This document shows, one piece after another, positions 41,419-49,474 of a stretch of 62,603 nucleotides of DNA (position 1 is its first letter; every line of letters starts with the position of its first letter). Origin of the DNA: Sedimentisphaerales bacterium (GTDB lineage Bacteria; Planctomycetota; Phycisphaerae; Sedimentisphaerales; Anaerobacaceae); the NCBI GenBank assembly GCA_016932835.1, contig JAFGCD010000037.1:1-62603 (forward strand). Direction: 5' to 3'. Position numbers and translations under genes: made by a program. The notes below the pieces were generated by a model, which saw nothing but the letters and a program-made list of their open reading frames with translations, had not been told where the DNA came from and searched no databases.

Positions 41419-42384
41419 ATGGGCAAGATGTTTGTCGGTATTGACCTGGGCGGAACCAATATAAAGATAGGCCTGTTTGACGCTGAGTTAAAGCTTATTA
41501 ACAATACATCGGTAGCCACCCAGGCGGATATGGGACCGGATGTGGTCATCGGCAAGATGGCCGAGACGGTCGAGAAGCTCCTCGCCGAGGCGAATCTGCC
41601 GCTCAGTGACGTGGTCGCCGTCGGCATCGGAACGCCGGGACCGGCAAAATACAGCGAGGGCGTCATAATCAAATCGACCAATATGCCCACCTTCAAAAAC
41701 GTCCCTATCTGCAAGATGCTCAACGACAAGCTCGGCAAGCCGATTGTATTCGATAACGACGCCAACGTCGCCTGCTTCGGCGAGTACGCCGTAGGCGCCG
41801 GCCAGGGAGTCAAGGATATGGTCTTCTTCACTCTCGGAACCGGCATCGGCGGCGGAATCATCAGTAACGGCGAACTCGTCCACGGCTGTGCCGAGAATGC
41901 CGCCGAGCTTGGCCACATGATAATCTACCCCGACGGCAGGACCTGCAACTGCGGGCAGAAAGGATGCGTAGAGGCCTATGCCTCCGCAGATTCGACCGCA
42001 AGACGCGCCACCGAAGCCGTCGAGGCAGGGGCCGAATCATCCCTGAAAAAAGTCCTCGACAAAAAGGGCAGGATTACCAGCAAGGATATTTACCAGCACC
42101 TCGTCGAAGGCGACTCCCTCGCAAAGGAAATCACCGACGGCACAGCGAAGGCCCTGGCGATAACCTGTATAAACATGCTCCACACAACCGAACCGAAAAG
42201 AATTGTCTTCGCCGGCGGAATGATCGCCGCAGGCGATGTCCTGCTTGGCAGGATTCAGGAGTACTTCGACGAATATATCTGGACGCTTAAGAAAGAACCC
42301 GTCGAGATATGCTTCGCAACACTCGGCGAAGACGCAGGAATAATCGGCGCCGCAGCACTGGCGAAACACAACTGCCCCGCCTGA
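41419..42384 (+). CDS. ROK-family sugar kinase
   Basis: A 321-residue ROK kinase that phosphorylates a hexose with ATP. The N-terminal phosphate motif DLGGTNIKIG is at 9-18; the substrate Asp is in NDANVACFGE; the ROK signature GTGIGGGI and ELGH are followed by the zinc site C-N-C-G-Q-K-G-C. The zinc-containing group covers glucokinase, N-acetylglucosamine kinase and fructokinase, so glucokinase is likely but not certain. With the PIG-L gene next to it, an amino-sugar substrate is also possible. Confidence 0.9.
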   Translation: MGKMFVGIDLGGTNIKIGLFDAELKLINNTSVATQADMGPDVVIGKMAETVEKLLAEANLPLSDVVAVGIGTPGPAKYSEGVIIKSTNMPTFKNVPICKMLNDKLGKPIVFDNDANVACFGEYAVGAGQGVKDMVFFTLGTGIGGGIISNGELVHGCAENAAELGHMIIYPDGRTCNCGQKGCVEAYASADSTARRATEAVEAGAESSLKKVLDKKGRITSKDIYQHLVEGDSLAKEITDGTAKALAITCINMLHTTEPKRIVFAGGMIAAGDVLLGRIQEYFDEYIWTLKKEPVEICFATLGEDAGIIGAAALAKHNCPA

Positions 42385-42406
42385 TACCGAAAGAGAACAC
42401 AAACCG

Positions 42407-43270
42407 ATGACAGAAAAGCAAACACCCGAGAAATTCGAGTTCGTCCGTCTGGTCGGCAACGAACGGCGCGTCGGCGACCAGTTGGCGGATGTCTCCCGCC
42501 ACTGGCAGGGAAAGAAAGAACGCTTTCTCATGGTCAGTCCGCACGACGACGACGTCGTCTTAGGCGCCGGCCTGCTGATACAACTGGCCCAGCGGGAGAA
42601 CGTGCCCGTCCACGTACTGATAGTCACCGACGGCGGTATGGGCTATTGCAGCCTCGAAGAAAAAGACACAATCGCCGAGATAAGGCGCATCGAGACCTAC
42701 GAATGTTACCAGAGCCTCGGGGTCCCTGCAGAGAATATCGTCTGGCTCGGATTCCCGGACTGCCGGCTGAACGAGTTCCGCGGCAGAAGGCCCGCCGATC
42801 CAGATACGCCCTGCGCCGTCGCCGGACACACAGGCCTGCAGAACGCATTCACGCACCGGTTGAGGCAGATTCGCCCCACCCAGTGCTTCCTGCCGACTTC
42901 CAACGACCTGCACCCCGACCATCGAATCATCTACGATGAATTCCTGATAAGCATGTTCCACTCGGCGGGCAACATCTGGCCCGAACTCGGCGAACCGTTG
43001 GCTAACGTCCCCTACGTCAATACCTTCGCCGTTTATTGCGATTTCGCCGGCCCGCCTACTTTGAGAATGCGGACTCCTGCGGCGTACCTTGAAAACAAGC
43101 TCAACGCGATTGCCGCCTTCCGCTCGCAGAAGCAGATTTCATCCCTTATAGAGAATGTCCGCCACTGCGGCCCCGAGGAATACATCCGCGCAATAGACTT
43201 CAAGCTATACCACCCCGCAAACTACAGAAACTTTTTCGAGGAAAAGAAATCAATCACAATGGTCAGGTAA
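42407..43270 (+). CDS. PIG-L/LmbE-family deacetylase
   Basis: A 287-residue zinc hydrolase of the LmbE fold. The metal motif is PHDDD at residues 45-49 (a variant of the usual AHPDDE) and the second metal motif HPDH (in NDLHPDHRII) supplies another His. Family members remove the N-acetyl group from GlcNAc-containing compounds. The true substrate is unknown here. It lies 22 bases after the ROK kinase gene, probably in one operon. Start ATG at 42407 is in good spacing. Confidence 0.9.
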   Translation: MTEKQTPEKFEFVRLVGNERRVGDQLADVSRHWQGKKERFLMVSPHDDDVVLGAGLLIQLAQRENVPVHVLIVTDGGMGYCSLEEKDTIAEIRRIETYECYQSLGVPAENIVWLGFPDCRLNEFRGRRPADPDTPCAVAGHTGLQNAFTHRLRQIRPTQCFLPTSNDLHPDHRIIYDEFLISMFHSAGNIWPELGEPLANVPYVNTFAVYCDFAGPPTLRMRTPAAYLENKLNAIAAFRSQKQISSLIENVRHCGPEEYIRAIDFKLYHPANYRNFFEEKKSITMVR

Positions 43271-43370
43271 TAGCCGAACGCTCTGTCCCGGCCGTAGTAA
43301 CCCACTGCCCAAGCCCGTCCCGAAGGCAGGATACTTGCTCTGAGAATCCTGTGCTCGCTACCCTCGATTG

Positions 43371-44357
43371 TCATTGCTGTTTGGATACGAGTCGAATCGT
43401 ATCGAAGGCTGTATCCTTTGCCCGGGCTGAAGAGTCCTGTGCAAGAATGGCAAGACGGGCGGTGACGGGAAAATGGTCGGACGGGTATCGCCCGTCGGTG
43501 TTGTCGCGGATGATTTGGGCGTCGAGGACCTTTATGTCCGCTGTTGTCAGGATGTAATCGATCTTGCTGCCGGCATCGCCGCCCTTGAAACGGTTGAAGG
43601 TCGCGACCCTTTTCGCATCGGGCTGCACGACGCGAAACGTATCGACCATGGGGATAGAATTGCCGACCTGGTTTCCGTTCGGGCCTTCGAGCGTAGTTTT
43701 CGCCTTCAAAAACAGTATCGCCTTATTGCGCTCGCCCGCGTTGAAGTCGCCGGTGACAACGAACGGGTCGGCGTGTCTTCTCGCTTTGATGCGCTCGACG
43801 AGCAGCAGCATGCTTTTCTCCCGCGAGGGCTGGGAGATATGGTCGAGATGCAGGTTGAAGTGGTAGAACGCCCTGCCCGTATCTTTTTCGACGAACCTCG
43901 CCCAGGTGCATATTCGAGTGCAGGCGTTGCCCCAGGTAATCGAGCCGGGGACCTCGGGCGTATCGGACAGCCAGAATGTCCCGCTCTTTTCGACCTCGAA
44001 CCTGCTTTTTCGATAGAGGATTGCGGAGTATTCGCCTTTGGTTTTGCCGTCCTCACGGCCGACTCCGATCATGGCATAACCCGGCGCCGCCTTGCGAATC
44101 TGTTCTATCTGGAAATTCAGGGCCTCCTGCAGGCCTACGATATCGGGACTATATTTTCGAATCACACCGAAAACTATTTCCCTGCGGTTATTCCAACTGT
44201 TCTGCCCGTCATTGGCGGTGCCGTAACGGATATTGAAACTCATTACGTTAACGTCGCCGGCTTTTTCGGCTTTGCAGCAGGCGCAGCCGAGGGCGAGAAT
44301 CAGCACGGCAATACAAAAGGCATAAACAGTTTTGGTTAAGATATTTCTATAACTCAT
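43371..44357 (-). CDS. Exported endonuclease/exonuclease/phosphatase-family lipoprotein
   Basis: A 328-residue protein. The signal segment (VYAFCIAVLILALGC) ends in a lipobox, so a membrane-anchored, extracytoplasmic enzyme is predicted. The mature part has the full motif set of the family: MSFNIRYGT, LQEAL, HFNLHLDHI, TGDFNAG, KIDYIL and SDHFPV, which bind Mg and hydrolyse phosphodiesters or sugar/lipid phosphates. The substrate cannot be told. The ATG at 44357 has GGAG 6 bases upstream. Its 3' end faces the deacetylase gene, 100 bases away. Confidence 0.9.
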   Translation of the reverse strand: MSYRNILTKTVYAFCIAVLILALGCACCKAEKAGDVNVMSFNIRYGTANDGQNSWNNRREIVFGVIRKYSPDIVGLQEALNFQIEQIRKAAPGYAMIGVGREDGKTKGEYSAILYRKSRFEVEKSGTFWLSDTPEVPGSITWGNACTRICTWARFVEKDTGRAFYHFNLHLDHISQPSREKSMLLLVERIKARRHADPFVVTGDFNAGERNKAILFLKAKTTLEGPNGNQVGNSIPMVDTFRVVQPDAKRVATFNRFKGGDAGSKIDYILTTADIKVLDAQIIRDNTDGRYPSDHFPVTARLAILAQDSSARAKDTAFDTIRLVSKQQ

Positions 44358-44394
44358 AGGCAACTCCAACTCCTTTCTTTTCGTATTCGGCTGT

Positions 44395-45237
44395 TCATCT
44401 GAAATCGAGACTCCGGCGTTTCTGCTCTTCGGAGAGCTGGGTATTGAGCGAGCCGGAGCGGAAACCCTGCAAATCCACGGTCACAAACTTAAAGCCGAGC
44501 GATTTGAGCTTCTCGGCCACTTCAGAACGCACAGGCTCGGCGGCGATCCGTTCGATGTCGCCGGCATTGACCTCGATTCGAGCAATGGTATCGTGGTGGC
44601 GAACGCGAAACTCTACGAAACCGAGCTGCTTGAGGAAGTCCTCGGCGTCCTCGATTTGCTTTAGTCTCTGCTCGGTGATTTCCAGGCCGTAGCTCATCCG
44701 CGAAGCAAGACAGGGCGAAGCGGGCAGATCGGCGGTCGGCAGTTGCGCCCGCCTGCTCAATTCCCGAATATCGGCCTTGGTAAGCTCGGCGTCCATCAGC
44801 GGCGCACCGATGCCGAATACCTGCGCTGCGCGATTGCCGGGCCGAAAATCGTCCTTGTCGTCGAAATTGCTGCCGCAGATGACCTTGTCGCAGCCCTTTT
44901 GCCCGGCCAGCTCGACTAAGAGCTTATATAGATGCGACTTGCAGTGAAAGCAGCGGTCGGCTTTGTTTGCCGAATAGTCGGCGTCTGCGACTTCATCGAG
45001 GCGAATTTCCGTAATCTCGGCGCCGATGATTTTGGCATTTTCGACGGCCTGGTCGTACTGCGAGCGGGCCAGAGAAGCGCTGACGCCGATGCAGGCCAGG
45101 ACGTTTTCGGCTCCGAGGGCATCGACGGCGGCCTTGAGCAGAAAGGTGGAATCGACGCCGCCGGAATAGGCAACAACGATTTTGCCGAAGCCTTTGAGTA
45201 GTTTCTGAAGGGAATCGTACTTTTCATCGATGTTCAT
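44395..45237 (-). CDS. larE: Sacrificial sulfur transferase LarE
   Basis: A 280-residue LarE. The PP-loop ATPase motif is SGGVDST near residue 24. The C-x2-C in RCFHCKSHLY and the C-terminal-half Cys in PCLASRMSYG are LarE-typical; the latter is the sulfur-donating Cys of the family. LarE sulfurises pyridinium-5,6-bisthiocarboxylate mononucleotide, the penultimate step for the nickel-pincer nucleotide cofactor of LarA-type racemases. The ATG at 45237 is chosen because MNIDEKYDSLQ fits the family start. No ribosome binding site is visible: the tRNA-Thr 3' end lies 2 bases before the ATG. A LarA-like gene lies in the window (50449-51720). Confidence 0.93.
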   Translation of the reverse strand: MNIDEKYDSLQKLLKGFGKIVVAYSGGVDSTFLLKAAVDALGAENVLACIGVSASLARSQYDQAVENAKIIGAEITEIRLDEVADADYSANKADRCFHCKSHLYKLLVELAGQKGCDKVICGSNFDDKDDFRPGNRAAQVFGIGAPLMDAELTKADIRELSRRAQLPTADLPASPCLASRMSYGLEITEQRLKQIEDAEDFLKQLGFVEFRVRHHDTIARIEVNAGDIERIAAEPVRSEVAEKLKSLGFKFVTVDLQGFRSGSLNTQLSEEQKRRSLDFR

Positions 45238-45239
45238 AA

Positions 45240-45311
45240 AGCCGATGGTGGGAGTCGGACCCACAACCTCAGCTTTACGAAAGCTGCGCTCTACCATTGA
45301 GCTACATCGGC
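45240..45311 (-). tRNA. tRNA-Thr (anticodon CGU)
   Basis: Perfect cloverleaf: acceptor GCCGATG/CATCGGC, D arm GCTC/GAGC, anticodon stem CAGCT/AGCTG with loop TTCGTAA (CGU), T arm GTGGG/CCCAC. The discriminator is U, as in the other tRNA-Thr here. CCA is not encoded. A strong promoter begins about 7 bases before the 5' end, and larE follows at 2 bases. Confidence 0.96.
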
Positions 45312-45324
45312 CTGAATGGCGGTT

Positions 45325-45353
45325 ATGATAGCAACTATTGAGCAGCCTGTAAA
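45325..45353 (-). promoter_or_regulatory. Promoter of tRNA-Thr(CGU)-larE
   Basis: Minus strand -35 TTTACA (45348-45353), 17-bp spacer, -10 TATCAT (45325-45330). The start would be near 45318, a few bases before the tRNA, so larE is probably read from the same transcript. Confidence 0.75.
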
Positions 45354-45608
45354 AGGTTTTGGCGGAGATAATTGGCGAGTGCGAGGGGTTTTGAGTTTTC
45401 GGTTGGCGGACTCCGCAGCCGGCCTGGGGGATAAGTTGCGGGATCAGTATGGGCCAAGAGGCCGGCACGAGCCCGTTGGGGGGGACAGTGTTCGGCCCGG
45501 CGGCAATGAGAACCGGACAAAATCAATTTTGCCAGGCTAATGATTTGTTTTTTTGTACAAATATGTGTTTATTTTGTGAGATGGGGTGGTTAATTTATTG
45601 GAATGTTG

Positions 45609-45637
45609 TTGACGTTTAGGTAAAGTGCTGTTATTAC
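45609..45637 (+). promoter_or_regulatory. Promoter of the RRM gene
   Basis: -35 TTGACG (45609-45614), 17-bp spacer, -10 TATTAC (45632-45637). Start near 45644 leaves a 160-nt leader before the ATG at 45805. Confidence 0.6.
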
Positions 45638-45804
45638 AAGGCTTGAATTGTATGGAATTGTGTTAATGACGGTGTCGAAGCGTACAGGAGCACCGTCAGG
45701 TAAGTTGAAATTGAAAATCCTGTTTGTCAAATAAATGTCCGGCGGCTTTTAGTTGAGTGCTTTCGGTCGAACGCAGTTGTTACGAGTTGGAAAAGGGAAT
45801 CGTA

Positions 45805-46221
45805 ATGAATATCTACATCGGGAATATGTCGCCTAAGACTACTGAAGATGATTTGCGCCAGGCTTTTGAGGTTTTTGGGCAAGTCGATACGGTCAATATC
45901 ATCAAAGACAAGTACAGCGGCGAGTCCAAGGGATTCGGATTCGTTGAGATGCCCTCCAAAGAAGAGGCCGATAAGGCAATCGAAGAGCTGAACGGCACAG
46001 ATTTGCAGGAAAGCACGATAAACGTCAATGAGGCTCGTCCGAAGGTGGACCGTGGCGGCGGAGGCGCTAGACGCGGCGGCGGTGGTTTCGGCGGCGGGAG
46101 CAGCCGAGGAGGCGGGGGCAGCCGAGGAGGCGGGGGCAGCCGAGGAGGCGGGGGCAGCCGAGGAGGCGGGGGCAGCCGAGGCGGCGGGAACAGCCGAGGC
46201 GGCGGCGGACGTCGCTACTAA
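45805..46221 (+). CDS. RRM RNA-binding protein with RGG tail
   Basis: A 138-residue protein. Residues 1-80 are one RNA recognition motif with RNP2 (IYIGNM) and RNP1 (KGFGFVEM). It resembles the small bacterial/cyanobacterial Rbp proteins linked to cold response and mRNA binding. The C-terminal 55 residues are Gly/Arg-rich, with six SRGGGG/SRGGGN-type repeats encoded by an 18-bp tandem repeat. RGG tails bind RNA and promote condensates in other organisms; that role is inferred here. The ATG at 45805 was preferred to an upstream extension of 16 codons. Confidence 0.95.
   Translation: MNIYIGNMSPKTTEDDLRQAFEVFGQVDTVNIIKDKYSGESKGFGFVEMPSKEEADKAIEELNGTDLQESTINVNEARPKVDRGGGGARRGGGGFGGGSSRGGGGSRGGGGSRGGGGSRGGGGSRGGGNSRGGGGRRY
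46092..46208 (+). repeat. 18-bp tandem repeat encoding the RGG tail
   Basis: The unit CAGCCGAGGAGGCGGGGG recurs with a period of exactly 18 bp at 46101, 46119, 46137, 46155, 46173 and 46191. Middle copies are identical and end copies vary slightly. Each unit encodes SRGGGG or SRGGGN, so copy-number change keeps the frame. Confidence 0.9.
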
Positions 46222-46356
46222 GAAACCAATAGTCAGTAGATGAGTGAACAGGCTTATGGGCGCGCCGGCTGGCTCTGGTTCTCGCTTCGCCTAAAAATGC
46301 GTGTATCTTAGCGCTACCAGTGTATCCGGGATGAATCGAAACAGGGAGCGAGAGTA

Positions 46357-46464
46357 TTATTGTTCCGGCGAAATAATGTCGCCGGCGAGTTGATTCAAGT
46401 AGTTTTCGAGGTTTGTGTAGCCGTTGGCAGCGAAGGCGCGGCCGTCGTGGGGGTCCCGGGGGCT
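46357..46464 (-). pseudogene. Possible remnant of a polysaccharide-lyase C-terminus
   Basis: Minus-strand reading gives DPHDGRAFAANGYTNLENYLN followed by QLAGDIISPEQ and a stop. The phrase GYTNLENYLNQLAG resembles the very C-terminal segment of secreted pectate-lyase-like enzymes, which end in similar words. Nothing upstream in the frame continues the family, so it is best seen as a decayed gene end. The match is from memory of family sequences and is tentative. Confidence 0.4.
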
Positions 46465-46582
46465 AAACAGTGAATTGTTGTGCAGTGCTTGGGGCTCCTC
46501 ATGGGGTGCACAACCTACCGTAATAGGTGAAACTCGAAGCATGAAATCCAAAGTTCGAAAGAGACGGAAGAGGAAGTTTTAA

Positions 46583-46632
46583 CAGATTCCTCGACCCCTA
46601 AGGGGCAGGCGTCGCTCGGAATGACAAAGGGG
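46583..46632 (+). repeat. Dispersed short palindromic repeat, copy 1
   Basis: Begins AGATTCCTCG, has an internal CCCCTAAGGGG palindrome and ends CTCGGAATGACAAAGGGG. The ends ATTCC and GGAAT are inverted, so a hairpin can form. Shares its outline with copies at 46718, 46778 and 55374. Confidence 0.6.
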
Positions 46633-46717
46633 CATTTCGTCGTTCGTCGCTTGTGAATCGTATCTCGTATCTCGTATTTCCGCCTTTTATCTCTGTGTTC
46701 TCGGTGATCTCTGTGGT

Positions 46718-46757
46718 GAGATTGCCACAGGCTGCTTGGCAGCCTTCGCAATGACTT
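46718..46757 (+). repeat. Dispersed short palindromic repeat, copy 2
   Basis: GAGATTGCC...GGC...GCAATGAC: same layout as the other copies, with ATTGC/GCAAT as the inverted ends and a GC-rich interior (GCTGCTTGGCAGC). Confidence 0.5.
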
Positions 46758-46777
46758 AGTGCGCAGGGTGGTTTTAA

Positions 46778-46814
46778 TAGATTCCTCGGCTGTGCTCGGA
46801 ATGACAAAGGGGGG
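46778..46814 (+). repeat. Dispersed short palindromic repeat, copy 3
   Basis: TAGATTCCTCGGC...GCTCGGAATGACAAAGGGG, nearly identical at both ends to copy 1 but without its central palindrome. Confidence 0.6.
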
Positions 46815-46845
46815 CTTTGCCTCAGCATGACAGTGAGTAATCGGG

Positions 46846-47187
46846 TTAATCGAAGTATTCGTCTTCGGGGTCGAATGGGGGTATTGAGACGTTGAGTATC
46901 TTCATTTTGCCGACGGCGCGGTGCCTGCAGCGCGGTTTTATAAGGATTGAGGTTAAGGGGCGGACGGTGATTTCCCGGCCATCGAGTTCGATTCGGCCTG
47001 TGCCTTCGAGGATGAAGTATATTTCCGTGATTTTCCTGTGGTAGTGGGTTTTCGCGTCGGCTTCGATATCCACGAGGTGCATCGTCGCTGCGGTGTTGTC
47101 GGGGCCGAGGAAGGCGCGTCGCGAGCGGCCGCAGGGGCATTGAACGGGGTCGATCTCGTCGAATCGTGCAATCGTGTAGTTGGGCAT
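46846..47187 (-). CDS. Small cupin-domain protein
   Basis: A 113-residue single cupin. The metal-binding motif 1 appears as HYHRKITEIYFILEG (His-x-His, then Glu) and motif 2 as IKPRCRHRAVG (His). An N-terminal CPCG after ARFDEIDPVQ gives two Cys, uncommon in the family. Single cupins include dioxygenases, isomerases and sensor-like proteins; no specific role can be set. It is divergent from pfp with 139 bases between. Confidence 0.85.
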   Translation of the reverse strand: MPNYTIARFDEIDPVQCPCGRSRRAFLGPDNTAATMHLVDIEADAKTHYHRKITEIYFILEGTGRIELDGREITVRPLTSILIKPRCRHRAVGKMKILNVSIPPFDPEDEYFD

Positions 47188-47238
47188 GGTTTTTTTCCGG
47201 AATAACGGTCAAATAGCGGTCGTGGTTTTCGAAAAACG

Positions 47239-47267
47239 TTGAAACATGATAGCGGTTGCAGTATATT
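47239..47267 (+). promoter_or_regulatory. Promoter of the pfp-led group
   Basis: -35 TTGAAA (47239-47244), 17-bp spacer, -10 TATATT (47262-47267). Start near 47274, about 53 nt before the pfp ATG. The following three genes are closely spaced and may share it. Confidence 0.75.
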
Positions 47268-47326
47268 CTGCCGACGATGGGTGATTTTACCAGTATTGTT
47301 TGGAAATTGTTAGGGAGTAGTTTTTT

Positions 47327-48592
47327 ATGGGTTCGAGAGCTAATGCGATTGTGGCGCAGTCGGGGGGGCCTACGACAGTTATCAACTCGAGCGCCTGCGG
47401 GGTTATCCAGGAGGCGATGAAGTCGGGCAAGATCGGGCGGGTAATAGGCGCGACGAACGGTATTCTGGGCGTGCTGAAAGAGGATTTGTTCGATATATCG
47501 GCGGAGAGCGCCGAATCCATCGAGGCTTTGAGGCGGACACCGGCGGCGGCGATCGGCTCGTGCAGGTATAAACTGAAATCGATCGAGGAGTCGAAGGCGG
47601 ATTTCGAACGCGTTCTGGACGTTTTCAAGGCGCATGAGATCCGGTATTTCTTCTATGCGGGGGGTAATGATTCGATGGATACGGCTGACAAGGTCAATAA
47701 GCTGGCGGCGGATGCGGGGTACGAGCTTGTGTGCATGGGGATTCCGAAGACGGTGGATAACGACCTTGCATTTACGGACCACTGCCCGGGGTATCCGAGC
47801 GTCGCCAAGTACGTGGCGACGTGTGCAGCGGAGGCGGGCAAGGATACCGAGGCGCTCTATACGACGGATACGTGCACAATCTTAGAGGTTATGGGGAGAA
47901 ATGCGGGGTGGATAGCTGCGGCGACCGGCCTGGCGGCTGTGACGCCGGAGGACGCTCCGCATTTGGTGTATATGCCTGAGGCGGCGTTCTCGTTCGATAA
48001 GTTAGTGCGGGATGTGGAGGAGGTTGTGAGGCGGCTTGGGAGGGTCTTCATCGTTGCGGGGGAAGGGCTCAAGGATGAAAATGGTGATTATATCACGGCT
48101 GATTCGGGGGCGTTCGGGAAGGACAGCTTCGGGCACGCGCAGTTGGGGGGCGTTGCGGAGATGCTCAAGGCGGTGATCGAGAAGGAGGTCAGGATCAAGG
48201 CCCGCTTCAATAAGCTGGGTACGAATCAGCGTGCGGCGATGCACTTCGCTTCACTGACGGATGTTAACGAGGCTTATATGTGCGGCCAGACGGCGGTGCG
48301 GGCGGCATTGGAGGGGGTCAACGGGAAGATGGTTACGCTGGTTCGCGCCGAGGGCGCCAAATACGAGTGCGCGACGGGGCTGGCCGGGCTTAAAGACGTT
48401 GCCAACGGGGAGAAGAAGGTCCCGGCGGAGTATATAAACGAAGCGGGCAACCATGTAACCGATGCGATGCGGGATTACGTGCGGCCTTTGGTGCAGGGCG
48501 AGGCGCCTGTGACGATCGGGCCGAACGGAGTGCCGGTGTTCATGCGATTCGAGCGGAAGCCGCTTGCGAAGAAATTACCGGCGCACCTATAA
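47327..48592 (+). CDS. pfp: 6-phosphofructokinase, diphosphate-dependent type
   Basis: A 421-residue enzyme that phosphorylates fructose 6-phosphate. The phosphoryl-donor loop reads GGNDS and the catalytic loop PKTVDND. In ATP enzymes these are GGDGS and PGTIDND; the Asp in the first and Lys in the second mark pyrophosphate use. MGRNAGW and the substrate loops are present. It works in glycolysis and, being reversible, in gluconeogenesis. Start ATG at 47327, downstream of a strong promoter. It lies 21 bases before the SDR gene. Confidence 0.92.
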   Translation: MGSRANAIVAQSGGPTTVINSSACGVIQEAMKSGKIGRVIGATNGILGVLKEDLFDISAESAESIEALRRTPAAAIGSCRYKLKSIEESKADFERVLDVFKAHEIRYFFYAGGNDSMDTADKVNKLAADAGYELVCMGIPKTVDNDLAFTDHCPGYPSVAKYVATCAAEAGKDTEALYTTDTCTILEVMGRNAGWIAAATGLAAVTPEDAPHLVYMPEAAFSFDKLVRDVEEVVRRLGRVFIVAGEGLKDENGDYITADSGAFGKDSFGHAQLGGVAEMLKAVIEKEVRIKARFNKLGTNQRAAMHFASLTDVNEAYMCGQTAVRAALEGVNGKMVTLVRAEGAKYECATGLAGLKDVANGEKKVPAEYINEAGNHVTDAMRDYVRPLVQGEAPVTIGPNGVPVFMRFERKPLAKKLPAHL

Positions 48593-48613
48593 TTCGAGAA
48601 GAAGGATTGAAAT

Positions 48614-49432
48614 ATGAAGAATCTGTTTGACGTTTCAGACAAAGTGATAGTCGTAACGGGCGGAGGCGGGGTATTGTGCGGGGCCATGGCCGAGTATTTG
48701 GGGGCGGCTGGTGCGAAGACAGCGGTGCTGGATTTGAACCTTGCGGCGGCGGGGAAGATTGCCGACGGCATCAAAGCCGGCGGGGGCAGGGCTATTGCGG
48801 TTGAGTGCAATGTCCTCGATAAAAAGAGCATCACGGCTGCGGAGAAGGTTGTCACGGCTGAACTCGGGGATATCGATATACTGATTAACGGGGCCGGGGG
48901 GAATAAGAAGGAGGCGACGACGTCGCCGGATATGTCGTTTTTTGATTTGCCGAGCGAGGCGATTCGTTTTGTTTTCGATTTGAATTTTCTGGGGACGCTG
49001 CTTCCTACGCAGGTATTCGGCAGGCGAATGGTCGAGAGCGGCGAAGGGGTTATCCTTAATGTTTCGAGTATGAATGCGTTTCGGCCCCTGACGAAGATCG
49101 CGGCTTACTCGGCTGCGAAGGCCGCGGTGAGCAATTTTACGCAGTGGCTTGCAGTGCACGTCTGCCAAAACTACTCGAAGGATATTCGCGTTAACGCGAT
49201 TGCGCCGGGTTTCTTCCTGACCGAACAGAACCGGTTTCTGCTGACGGACGAGACAACGGGGGAATTGACGAACCGGGGCAGGACGATAATCGAACATACC
49301 CCTATGGGGCGTTTCGGCAAGGCCGAGGATTTGATGGGCACCGTCGCCTGGCTGCTGAGCGATGCGGCGAAATTCGTTACGGGGGTGGTCGTGCCGGTTG
49401 ACGGGGGGTTCTGCGCGTTCAGCGGTGTCTGA
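48614..49432 (+). CDS. SDR oxidoreductase, probable fructuronate reductase
   Basis: A 272-residue classical short-chain dehydrogenase. The cofactor motif is TGGGGVLCG (residues 15-23); Asn in NGAGG; catalytic Ser in NVSSMNA and Tyr-x3-Lys in YSAAK. The C-terminal GGFCAFSGV follows the usual VDGG. SDR proteins of this type act as D-mannonate oxidoreductases (fructuronate reductases) in organisms lacking UxuB. A role in uronate breakdown is inferred from the UxaC gene 8 kb on. Exact substrate is unproven. Confidence 0.85.
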   Translation: MKNLFDVSDKVIVVTGGGGVLCGAMAEYLGAAGAKTAVLDLNLAAAGKIADGIKAGGGRAIAVECNVLDKKSITAAEKVVTAELGDIDILINGAGGNKKEATTSPDMSFFDLPSEAIRFVFDLNFLGTLLPTQVFGRRMVESGEGVILNVSSMNAFRPLTKIAAYSAAKAAVSNFTQWLAVHVCQNYSKDIRVNAIAPGFFLTEQNRFLLTDETTGELTNRGRTIIEHTPMGRFGKAEDLMGTVAWLLSDAAKFVTGVVVPVDGGFCAFSGV

Positions 49433-49474
49433 GAGATTGATTACTGACGGATAATTATTGATCAGGAGAAGAGA

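Larger units (their letters stand above)
45312..45804 (+). other. Divergent spacer between tRNA-Thr and the RRM gene
   Basis: No gene is seen. It holds two outward-reading promoters, one for tRNA-Thr/larE and one for the RRM gene, and between them a G-rich stretch near 45430-45500. The RRM transcript would have a leader of about 160 nt, as is common for cold-induced RNA-binding protein genes. Confidence 0.6.
46222..46845 (+). other. Gene-poor spacer with repeats and a lyase-like remnant
   Basis: No complete gene is supported between the RRM gene and the cupin. 46222-46356 shows nothing specific. A lyase-like C-terminal remnant lies at 46357-46464 and three short palindromic repeat copies lie between 46583 and 46814. 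The minus strand keeps open frames of up to 394 codons here, but these cross the repeats and the pfp gene and look like shadows. Confidence 0.6.

Noticed and set aside
46092..46208. Possible CRISPR array because of regular short repeats
   Set aside because: The units are directly adjacent, 18 bp, with no unique spacers, and lie inside a reading frame encoding Gly/Arg repeats.
46598..47782. A 394-codon minus-strand frame from the repeat region into pfp
   Set aside because: It is made of repeat-derived words (SFRAQPRNL-like) and antisense pfp sequence; the cupin gene on the same strand is in another frame.
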